Shown in pieces: positions 28,380 through 37,409 of a stretch of DNA of 64,000 bases. Each line of letters starts with the position of its first letter. Within the stretch, counting starts at the first letter, position 1. The stretch is taken from assembly GCA_008330645.1 (NCBI GenBank), contig VLTN01000039.1:186001-250000 (forward strand), in the 5' to 3' direction. Source of the stretch: Cafeteria roenbergensis (taxonomy: Eukaryota > Sar > Bigyra > Bicosoecida > Cafeteriaceae). Below the pieces are notes generated by a model. It did no database searches and had not been told where the DNA came from. It saw only the letters and a list, made by a program, of their open reading frames with translations. Made by a program: the position numbers and the translations under genes.

Positions 28380-31117
28380 TCAGTACACACGGTCCACGGG
28401 GGGCACGACCGTCATCTCCTCGTCGTCGAGGGTGAAATAGTGCACCGGGCGGTAGTCGATGGTGGTCTCGCTCTTGTCCTCGTTGAACCAGGCGAGAGTG
28501 TGCTTCATCCAGTCGTCGTCGTCGCGCTTGGTGAAGTCCTCGCGGGCGTGGGCGCCGCGGCTCTCCTTGCGGGCCTCGGCGGCGTGCATGGTGACGCAGG
28601 CCTGGCCGAGCAGGTTCTGGAGCTCGAGGGTCTCGATGAGGTCAGTGTTCCAGACGAGGGAGCGGTCAGTGACGCGCACGTCGCTGAAGGACTTGGCGAC
28701 GGCGTCGATGCGCTTGCAGCCCTGAGCAAGGGTCTCCTGGGTGCGGAACACGGCGGCGTCGTCCTGCATCACCTTCTGCATGTCGCCGCGCACCTCCGCG
28801 GTGGAGCGGGAGCCGGAGGCGTAGCGGATGCGGTCGAGGTTGGCGATGGAGGCGTCCGTGGAGCCCTTGGGGAGGTCGGGCTGGGTCTGGCCGGGCTTGG
28901 CCACCTCGGCGATGCGGTTGGCGCAGGCGCGGCCGAAGACGACGATGTCGAGGAGGGAGTTGGCGCCGAGGCGGTTGGCGCCGTGCACGGAGGCGCACGC
29001 GGCCTCGCCTGCGGCGAAGAGGCCGGGGACGACGCGCTCGGTGTCGTCCTTGGTCGGGCTGAGGACCTCGCCGCGGTAGTTGGTGGGGATGCCGCCCATG
29101 TTGTAGTGCACGGTGGGCAGGACGGGCGCGGGCTCCTTGGTGACATCGGCTCCGGCGAAGATCAGGGCGGTCTCGCTGATCCCGGGCAGGCGCTCGGCGA
29201 GCACGTCGGCGGGGAGGTGGTGCAGGTTGAGGTGGATGTGGTCCTTCTTGGGGCCCACGCCGCGGCCCTCGCGGATCTCCATGGTCATGGCGCGGGACAC
29301 CACGTCGCGGGAGGCGAGGTCCTTGGCGGAGGGAGCGTAGCGCTCCATGAAGCGCTCGCCCTCGCTGTTGGTGAGGTAGCCTCCCTCGCCGCGGCAGCCC
29401 TCGGTCATGAGGCAGCCGGCGCCGTAGATGCCGGTGGGGTGGAACTGCACGAACTCGGGGTCCTGGATGGGCAGGCCAGCGCGCAGGGCCATCCCGCCAC
29501 CGTCGCCGGTGCAGGTGTGGGCGGAGGTGGCCGAGAAGTAGGCGCGGCCGTAGCCGCCCGTCGCGAGCACGGTGTTGGCGGAGCGGAAGCGGTGGAGGGT
29601 GCCGTCCTCCATGTTCATGGCGATCACGCCGCGGCAGGCGCCCTCGTCGTCCATGATGAGGTCCAGCGCGAAGTACTCGATGAAGTAGTTGGTGTCAAAC
29701 GCCAGGGAGCGGCCGTAGAGGGTGTGGAGCATCGCGTGGCCGGTGCGATCGGCGGCGGCGGCGCAGCGGTAGGCCTGGCCCCCCTTGCCGAATTCGCGGC
29801 TCTGACCGCCAAAGGCGCGCTGGTAGATCTTGCCGTTCTCATCCCGGGAGAAGGGCAGCCCGTAGGACTCGAGCTCGCGCACGGCGCGGGGAGCCTCGCG
29901 GCACATGTAGTGGATGGCGTCCTGGTCGCCGAGCCAGTCGCTGCCCTTGACGGTGTCGTACATGTGCCACCGCCAGTCGTCGGCGTGCTTGTTGCCGAGC
30001 GCGGCGTTCACGCCGCCCTGCGCGGCCACGGTGTGGCTGCGGGTGGGGAAGAGCTTGGAGATGCAGGCGGTCTTGAAGCCGTGCTCGGCGAGGCCCATGG
30101 CCGCGCGCAGGCCGGCACCACCGGCGCCCACGACGACGGCATCGTAGGTGTGGTCGACTGCGGATCAGGGGCGGCGAGGAGAGGGGGCGGCGGCGAGCGG
30201 TGCAAAGGAGCGATCCAGTGGAGGACCCACGCGACGAGGGCTGGCATGTCAAGCAGCAGGCTCGCGGGCGTTCCTCGCCGCCCCCGCCCGCGCCCGCGCC
30301 CGCGGCAGCGATGCCGCGGAAGGGGAAGGGAGCGGGGACGCCGCGGGAGAGGGTGCGCCCTCCGCCGGGGGCACCACGCCCGCGGGACGACGGGCAGCCG
30401 GCGGGCGCAGGCAAAGGAGAGCAGGCGCCTTTGAAGTCACGCGCGCGCGCGCCGGCGGCCCTGCTGCCTCACTGATGGGGTAAGACTTGAGGGACTTGTC
30501 CTCCGACACGGCGGCATCGGGGCTGCGCGCCGCCACGGTGCGGCTGGCGGCGGCCGCCGACGAGGAGAAGCCGCGCGAAGCGGCCTGCGGGTCGACGAGC
30601 AAGAGAGCAATGATTCGCGAGCGCGGTGGAGCCCTCGCGCTCCGACGGCGGCGCGCCGGCGGGGGGGGTGGGGGCGCAGCGGCGGTTGCGACCCGGGCCG
30701 GGCGCCCGCGATGCAGCGAGGGCAGGCCAGCCCCCCGGTGCGGCCAGGCGTGGCGCGGGCGGTTCGCCGCGCGGCCAACTGGTCCACAGGCCAAAGCGGC
30801 AAAGGGTCCGACCAGCCGCCGGCACCGCGCCCGAGCGGCCGCGATCGCGCCCATGAGCCTGCCCCTCCCGCTGCTACGCGCGCCCCGCTCGCCTCCCAGG
30901 TCTTCTTGCGCCCGAGACAGCCCCGCGGCCTCCGCAAGGCGCGCGATCGCCGCGCATGCGTCAGCGATCGCTTGCAGGTCTCCGTCCCCCCCCCCCGCCA
31001 AGGGCCAGAGGCGACTGGCGCGCCATTGGGGCCCTGCGCGCCACCGGCGCGGCGCTAGGAATGCGCGCTCACAGAGTTGGCCGAACGGGCCGCGGTCCTG
31101 GCAGCGCGGGCAAGCAT
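28380..31117 (-). CDS. SDHA: Succinate dehydrogenase flavoprotein subunit, mitochondrial
   Basis: Three exons on the minus strand: 31117-31073, 30584-30473, 30157-28380; introns 488 and 315 bp with GTGAG donors and CAG acceptors; 644 residues, close to human SDHA (664). SDHA oxidises succinate to fumarate in complex II and passes electrons to the iron-sulfur subunit. Splicing gives a clear presequence, [15 protein letters not shown] then AASRGFSSS, and restores the FAD-binding strand [20 protein letters not shown]. Other landmarks: [16 protein letters not shown] with the flavinylated His; [20 protein letters not shown] with active-site residues; [36 protein letters not shown]; and the C-terminal [17 protein letters not shown]. 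All catalytic motifs are intact. It is head-to-head with the ACR3 gene. Confidence 0.97.
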
Positions 31118-31582
31118 CCTGAACGCTCTCCGCTGTGGCGTCGAACGAGGCCCGGCCTCCAGCCTCCTCTCCGCCCAGACTTGGGGACCCTAGTTGACGG
31201 GGCCTAGTTCCGGACACGCCTCTGCAAGCGGCGAAGAACTCTGGGGCTCTGCCCTGCCTGCAACCATCCGCGACGCGCGCTGGCCCGAGCCAGAACGGCT
31301 CGCGTTGCCGCGCGGCCGCGACGGATTGGCCGCCTGGGGCCCTGGCCTGCCCGTGGGGAGGCCCAGTCGCCTCCGGCTGGGTGGCCGGTCGTGTGGAGAA
31401 GTGCCTGCATGCCGCATGGCGCAGCCTGCCATGCATAGCAGTTGCTGTGCGAGCGGAGGTGCGACAGAGCGCACCGTCAGCGTGACGTCCTGCGGTCGCG
31501 CCCCCCACCGAGCCACACACAACACCGGGGGCACTCTTCCGCGCTCGACCGGCAGTCGCTTCTGAGACAACGTGCTTCGCCG
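31118..31582. promoter_or_regulatory. Head-to-head promoter, SDHA / ACR3
   Basis: The 465 bp separate divergent ATGs. CCCTAGTTG (31188-31196) and CCTAGTTCC (31203-31211) form a pair of AACTAGG-type elements in reverse orientation. The same core occurs three times in the SF3B2/RhaT-like divergent promoter. No gene was recognised. Confidence 0.45.
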
Positions 31583-32944
31583 ATGCCAGTCAACGCCCAG
31601 GACGGCGATGTGGAGCTGGCAGCGAGCCGCGGAGTCTCTGCGCCCCGGCCGGAGCCCTCTGGTGAGCGCCACTCAGGCGGCAGCCACGGCAAAGACGCGC
31701 CAAATGGCGAGGACAAGCTCGGCCTCTCCGGGGATGCTGGCGACAAAAGCGGCACGGCCGCTGGCGAGGATGGCGCCGCCGCCGCTGACCCGCTTGGGTG
31801 GTTCGGCAAGCTGCTCTCCGTCATCGTGGCGGCCGCAATGGCCGCCGGGACGCTCCTTGGGTACTACGCGCCGGAGTCCGGGCGCGCTCTGGCATCTGCG
31901 TCTGTGGCGCAGATCAACATCCCCATCGCCGTTCTCATCTGGGTGATGGTCTTCCCGATGATGCTGCACATCGACTTTGCCGCCGTTGGCACGGCGCTGC
32001 GCAACGGCAAGGCCATTTTCGTGACCTCCTTCGTGAACTACGCGATCCAGCCCTTCGCCATGTACGGCCTGGCCGCTGCGTTCATCTGGGGGGCGTTCGG
32101 CTCCATCATCTCCAAGGAGCGGCAGGACGAATACGTGGCCGGGAGCGTCATTCTCGGCGGAGCGCCCTGCACCGCAATGGTGTTCGTGTGGTCCGCGCTT
32201 GTGCACGGCCACGCGGGCTACACCCTGACACAGGTGGCGGTGAACAACCTGATCATGCTCGTGGCGTACGTGCCAACGACGGGCCTGCTCATCAGCTCCA
32301 CTTCGGTCACGATGCCGTGGGACACAATGGCGCTCTCGGCGTGCCTCTTCGTCCTCGTGCCCCTCCTGGCCGCCTGGGGCGTGCGCAGCTGCCTCAGCGT
32401 GGCCACCCGCGAGGCGTTGGAGGCCAGGCTCAAGCCAGCCACAATGGTCGCCCTCGTGCTCACCATCGTCGTCGTCTTCACAATCCAGGGGGAACGCCTC
32501 GCCAACAACCTCCTCGATGTGGTTCTGGTGGCCGTGCCGCTCACCATCCAGACATACTTCATCTTCGGCCTCACGTACTTGGTCATGCAGTGGCTCCGCG
32601 TGCCCTTTCAGCTCGCCGCCCCCGGGGCGCTGATTGCGGCGTCCAACTTCTTCGAGCTCGCCGTGGCCGTGGCCGTGTCGCTCTACGGGGCGCAGTCGGG
32701 CGCCGTGCTTGCAACGGTTGTTGGCGTGCTGACGGAGGTGCCCATCATGCTCTCGCTCTGCTGGATCGCCAACAACACGTCAAACTGGTTCCCCCAGCTC
32801 TCTGCTGCACAGGCGGAGCTCGTGGACGGCGCTGCGTCCCAGCCAGCGGAGGGCGCTGCGACAGCTGTCAAGGCCCCGGCCGGCGAGACCGCAGTCGGCG
32901 ACGACGCGGAGGGCAAGTCCCCCAGCAGCGCAGCTCGCGTGTGA
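31583..32944 (+). CDS. ACR3: ACR3-type arsenite efflux transporter
   Basis: Single exon, 453 residues, ATG at 31583. ACR3 proteins extrude arsenite (some also antimonite) using the proton gradient, at the plasma or vacuolar membrane. After a hydrophilic N-terminus of about 70 residues there are about ten membrane helices. Family marks: INIPIAVLIWVMVFPMML (helix 2), VNYAIQPFAMYGLA, GGAPCTAMVFVWSALVHGH with the conserved transport cysteine, VAVNNLIMLVAY, ALVLTIVVVFTIQGE, and the signature AASNFFELAVAVAVSLYG (prokaryotic AASNNFELAIAVA) followed by TEVPIMLSL. The C-terminal tail is short and Ala-rich. No arsR or arsenate reductase gene lies nearby, as expected in a eukaryote. It is distinct from bile-acid symporters of the same superfamily by the NFEL signature. 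Confidence 0.93.
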   Translation: MPVNAQDGDVELAASRGVSAPRPEPSGERHSGGSHGKDAPNGEDKLGLSGDAGDKSGTAAGEDGAAAADPLGWFGKLLSVIVAAAMAAGTLLGYYAPESGRALASASVAQINIPIAVLIWVMVFPMMLHIDFAAVGTALRNGKAIFVTSFVNYAIQPFAMYGLAAAFIWGAFGSIISKERQDEYVAGSVILGGAPCTAMVFVWSALVHGHAGYTLTQVAVNNLIMLVAYVPTTGLLISSTSVTMPWDTMALSACLFVLVPLLAAWGVRSCLSVATREALEARLKPATMVALVLTIVVVFTIQGERLANNLLDVVLVAVPLTIQTYFIFGLTYLVMQWLRVPFQLAAPGALIAASNFFELAVAVAVSLYGAQSGAVLATVVGVLTEVPIMLSLCWIANNTSNWFPQLSAAQAELVDGAASQPAEGAATAVKAPAGETAVGDDAEGKSPSSAARV

Positions 32945-33418
32945 CGACTCCGCCCGGTCGCACAGTCCTGAGCTGCTCAGCGTTTGCGCTCCGAGGCTCG
33001 CTGAAGATGTGTTTATTGGGTCGCGCGGCAGTCGCGCGTGTGCTGGGCCGCAAAATGCTGCGCCGTGATCGAGATTTCAAGCTCGCGTTGTTGAGCCAAA
33101 GTCGCGAGGTCAGCACACATTCGGGGACAGGCTAGAGTGTCTCTCAAGCAGTCGATAGCAGGGGCGGGCGTACCCGGGTGGGCCGAGCTTGCGTGCACAG
33201 GTGCTGCACACAGACAAGAGCTCAAGCTGCTCACGCAAATTGCAAGCAGAGCCAAGAGTTGCACCTGAGGCCGACGACGCAATGGCGCCCTGCAAGCCAC
33301 AGCGCCGACCGAGGCGAGACAGTGGGGCGGGGCGGGGGCACTCTGGCCGCCGACGGGCAAGTCTGGGCTGGGCGGACTCCTCTGCGGACGGGCCCTGAGC
33401 GAGAGCCTTCGCGACAAG
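32945..33418. other. Same-strand intergenic region downstream of ACR3
   Basis: The 474 bp contain the ACR3 3' UTR and the promoter of the next gene. It includes relatively AT-rich patches (GATGTGTTTATTGGG near 33006; GATCGAGATTTCAAG near 33067). No gene or RNA was recognised. Confidence 0.55.
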
Positions 33419-34495
33419 ATGGCACGAGCCGATTCCCGCGCTGACGCGACACCGGTTGAAGCTGCTGATGAGGGCATGGAAGCCCTGACAAAGTGGCGAA
33501 CGTCGCTGCTGCGAGAGCGAGCGGACTGTGATCCCGACGAGTCGTCGTCCGACCGCGCCATGCGCCTGCAGTGGCTCACCGACGCTGAGCTGCGCAGGTT
33601 TCTGGTGGCCACACGAGGCGAGCCCACCGACGCCATCACGCGGCTCGAGGCAACCTTGGCCTGGCGCGCAGACCATGTGTCACCCGGAGCTCGCTGTCCA
33701 GAGTGCCACGCGCGTCCCACAAGCCACTGCCTCGTCAGCCTTGGCCTTGGCGCAGGCGGCCGTCCCGTGCTCTACGCCAGCCCGCCCCGGGCCGAGAGCA
33801 CGGACCCCGATGCCGCCGTCGCGCACGTCGCTTGCGAGCTGGAGAAGAACTTCGCTACCCCCGGCGCCGCTGCGCAGTGGGTCTGGCTCGTGGATATGCG
33901 CGGATACACCCTCTGGAGCTCCATGGCCAACACCCGCGCTGGCATCCAAATGGCATCCGTCTTCTCAGCCCACTACCCGGAGAGGCTCGGCGCCGTGGTG
34001 CTGTTGGAGCCTCCCTCGGTGTTCGGCGCCCTGCTCAGCGTGAGCCTTCGGCAGCGCCGCTTGGTTTACGGCCGCAGGCCTGACGCTCTGCAACGGAGCA
34101 CGGACACACTTGTGCGGGCCCCCTCCCTCCCGGCCACCGCCGCGCCGTGACTGCCTACGAGGGTCGCGACTGCACCCCGCCCACCCCGTCGCTCTTCCCC
34201 GCGTGGTGCCGCCTTGCTGCTCGTTTTGGCCTCGCCACCGCAGGCTATTCGGCCGTTCCTCGACGCCAAGACGGTCGCCAAGATTCGCAGCGTGCACGGC
34301 TCCACCGACGTCGCGGCCGTTCTGGACGAGCTCCTCACGCGCGAGCAGCGTGCATGGGTGGACGAGGCCATGCGGATCCCTGCAGAGCCGGGCTCGCTGC
34401 CTCCGGCAGAGATGTTGCCAAGCGGCGCGCCGCCAGGTCCGGAGACGCCTCTGAGTCGGGAGCTGCTCGGCTGGGAGCGGGCGGAAGCAGAGTGA
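33419..34495 (+). CDS. Sec14/CRAL-TRIO lipid-transfer domain protein
   Basis: Two exons, 33419-34039 and 34244-34495; 204-bp GTGAGC...CCGCAG intron in phase 0; 290 residues. The protein is a stand-alone CRAL-TRIO module: an N-terminal helical CRAL-TRIO-N part (LTDAELRRFLVATRGEPTDAITRLEATLAWR), then the lipid-binding fold with WVWLVDMRGYTLW, AGIQMASVFSAHYPERLGAVV and the signature LLEPPSVFGALLS joined by splicing to AIRPFLDAKTVAKIRSVHG. This corresponds to Sec14 PFLDxxTxxKI. Such proteins bind phosphatidylinositol, phosphatidylcholine or other hydrophobic ligands and exchange them between membranes. There is no signal peptide or membrane anchor. The ligand cannot be told from sequence. The stop within the unspliced frame supports the intron. 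Confidence 0.9.
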
Positions 34496-34700
34496 CACGG
34501 TGTTTGTTGATCGTTCGTGCGTGTGTTTGTGTGGGATGCGTTGCGCGACCGCGTTTGAACCCAGCTGCGTCCTGCACCGCCGGGCAGAGCAGTGCTTGGG
34601 CAACTGCTAGGCTTTGCACCAACGCCCGCCCCCAACCCACCCACTCCGCCGGGAGCTGAGGGAGGCCGCTGCACCCACTGCCCTGGCCCCTGCATCAGCC

Positions 34701-37229
34701 ATGAAGGTGCACCTCATTCAGATTGTGTGGCACCGCGACAAGGACGCGCCGTTCAATGCTCCCATCATGAGCTTGCACTGCCATCCGTCCCGCAACTTGC
34801 TGGCGACGGCGGGCCAGGACAAAACGGTCAAAGTGAGGCCAGCGGTGCTTCCACGCGTCGCATGTGTACACGTGTGTGCGTGTGCTCGCGTGCATGGCTG
34901 CTGCGGTGTGAAACGCTGTTGCACGCGGACCATTGTGCGGGGCAAGGCCGTCCCAGTTGTTGTTTGTGCGGTGTGCCCCTTGGACTGCGCAGGTCTGGCG
35001 GCTGGTCAAGGAGAGCGGCAAGTGGGGCGCGCAAGCAGTCTGCGAGCTCGACTGCCACGAGCGCTCCGTGAACTGCGTCCGGTGGTCGCCGTGCGGCACG
35101 CGGCTGGCATCCTGCGGCGACGGTGAGCTCTCCGAAATTTGAACGGGCCTCGGCGCAGTCGGCCTGGCGCTGCCGCCTCCTGAGCCAGAACCCCGCACTC
35201 CAGTGTGCGGGCGCGCTATGCCAACAGAGTGTAGTCAGGGGTCAGCGTGGAAGCCGCCCCTTCTGCGGCTGCTGAGCGCGATTGCGGGTTTGCCAGTCCG
35301 ACGGCCTGGCGCGTGCAGCGCTCCACGCGCGCGCGCCCCGCGCGCCCCGACGCCCCCACCGTGGACGCAGACAAGCACATCATCGTGTACACCCCTCGCG
35401 AAGGGCACGACTGGGAGTCCGTCTCCAGCCGCCGCGACGTGCAGGTCACCACCATGTCCAACAACGCCGATACGACCGACCTCGCTTGGTCGCCGGACTG
35501 CGTGCGGCTGGCGGTGGGCGGCGTGGACGCCAGCGTGACCATCTGGGACAGCGGCAAGCGCGAGCCGATGTTCGTTCGGAAGGACCACCGCTCATTCGTG
35601 CAGGGCGTCGCCTGGGACCCGGCGGAGGAGCTGCTCGCCTCGCTATCCTCCGACCGCTCCCTGGCGCTGGTGAGGGTGCCAGCTGTGTTCGGCAAGCCCG
35701 ACGCGCAAGGGCGCCGGCGGCGCCGCCGGAGCGCCGCGACTGTGGTTCCTCAGAGGGAGTGCCCTCTCATCAAGTCGGTGTCCGCGCCCCAGCCGGAGGA
35801 CCATGGCTCCGGTGAGCGCGCGGCCGGGTCCGCGGCCTCAGCCACCCCCGCAGCGCCTGCCCCGTCCTCCTCCTCCTCCTCCTCCTCCTCCTCCTCCTCC
35901 TCGGCCGGCGCTGCCGGTCCGTCCCCGAGCAAGGCTGCCGCCAAGGCTGCCGCCAAGGCTGCCGCTGCGAGCGGGGCGGCGGCGTCAGCCCCAAAGACCC
36001 GCCCCGCGACCCGCAGTCTGTGGCTTCCGGAGAGCACCCCCACCTTCTTCCGCCGCCCGGCATTCAGCCCCGACGGCTCCCTGCTCGTCTGCCCCACTGG
36101 CCAGGCCAGGTTCGACAGGGCACCCGGCGCGCCGGCCGCCTCAGTTTTGACGCCAGGCTCGGCCGGGGCGGGCACCACGCTGCCCGTGACCCACGTGTTC
36201 CGCCGCGGCCACTGGCAGAGCCCGCTTCTCCACCTGCCACACCACGGCAAGGCCTCGGTCGCGGCAGCGTTCGCCCCGCGGCTGTTCTGCACGGACGCCA
36301 CGCCGCTGGCGCAGGCGGCGGCGCCAGCGGGCGCGGAGGCGCCGGCAGAGAGCGAGCCGGCGGCGGCGGCGGCAGCAGCAGCAGCTTCGTCAGCAGCCAC
36401 CACCGCTGCCACTGTCGCTGCCTCCACGCCCGCCGCCGCCCCATCCCACGCCATGCTGCTTGCTGTGGCTACCATGGACGGAGTGGTGGTCTACGACACC
36501 GCCGCAGGGCGTGCCCTGGCCACGGCCGCGCACATTCACATGGAGCGAATTACTGACGTCAGCTGGGCGCACGACAGCGCCCTCGTCGCCGTTGCCTCCA
36601 TGGACGGCTACGTCTCGCTGCTGGCCATGGACCCCGAGGAGGTGGGTCGGGCCGTGCCGAAGTCGATCCTTCCGAAGCGCTTCCTCGACGCGCAGCCGGC
36701 AGCGCAGGCCCCGGGCGCGAAGGGGGCGCCGGCGCCGGCAGTATCAACGCTGCAGCCGCGCAAGCAGATGGCGGCGGCTGCCGGCTCTGCAGAGCCCGCA
36801 GCAGCGGTTTCGCAACCGTCCCCCGGTAGGGGCGGCCCAGCGGCAGCAGGAACGGCTGCCTCGGCGGTCAACGTGTTGCAGCCCCGCAAGAAGGCCCCTG
36901 CAGCGCCGCCAGCGGCGGCAGTCAACGTTTTGCAGCCGCGCAAGAAGGCATCCCCCGCGGCTGCAGCGCCGGCGGCCGCGCCAGCAGCCGGGGCCGCGGA
37001 GCCCGCGGCAGCAGTCAACGTTTTACAACCGCGCAAGAAGGCCCCTGCAGCGCCGCCAGCGGCGGCAGTCAACGTTTTGCAACCGCGTAAGCAGGCAGCC
37101 CCCGCGCCGAAGCGCGATCGTGAGGAGGGCTCTGACCAGCCCGCCAGCGCGCCCGCAGCGCGCAAGCCCAAGCGCGCAACGCTCGTGCCTGTGGTGCCCA
37201 GGGCTGGTGTGACTGGGCCCGATGAGTGA
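34701..37229 (+). CDS. CHAF1B: Chromatin assembly factor 1 subunit p60/FAS2
   Basis: Three exons: 34701-34832, 34993-35122, 35371-37229; introns 160 and 248 bp, GTGAGG/GTGAGC donors; 706 residues. CAF-1 deposits H3-H4 on newly replicated DNA, and p60 is its WD40 subunit that contacts Asf1. Splicing rebuilds the WD repeats: MKVHLIQIVWH start, LLATAGQDKTVK-VWRLVKE, CVRWSPCGTRLASCGD-DKHIIVY. Further marks are AWSPDCVRLAVGGVDASVTIWD, SFVQGVAWDPAEELLASLSSDRSL, FFRRPAFSPDGSLLVCPTG, THVFRRGHW and ISWAHDSALVAVASMDGYVSL-like repeats, in the order of human p60. A Ser/Ala-rich insert (poly-Ser at about 35867-35905) interrupts one blade. The tail carries five LQPRK motifs and a terminal KPKRATLVPVV resembling the Asf1-binding B-domain. 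It is convergent with SF3B2. Confidence 0.93.
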
Positions 37230-37307
37230 CGCTTCATCAGTGTGTCCGGTGCATGCAGCATGCGGCCTTGCTTCGTGAAGATTCGACCGGCATTGGCACT
37301 GCACAAA

Positions 37308-37376
37308 AGCCGGCACCGCTCACGCCGGCACCGCTCAAAGCCAGCACCGCTCACGCCTGCACCGCTCAGGCCGGCG
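37308..37376. repeat. Four-copy 15/16-bp repeat between CHAF1B and SF3B2
   Basis: GCCGGCACCGCTCA-like units repeat four times in the 180-bp gap between two convergent stop codons. A fifth GGCACTGC-like relative lies just upstream. Confidence 0.75.
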
Positions 37377-37409
37377 CAAACAGCCCCACCCGCGCCGCTG
37401 GCCAGGCCC

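Noticed and set aside
28101-30434. 777-codon plus frame antisense to SDHA
   Set aside because: Shadow of SDHA; Val/Gly/His-rich with no domain.
31583-32944. Bile-acid/sodium symporter identity for the ACR3 gene
   Set aside because: The NFEL signature, the conserved helix-4 cysteine context and the TEVPIMLSL end fit ACR3 better.
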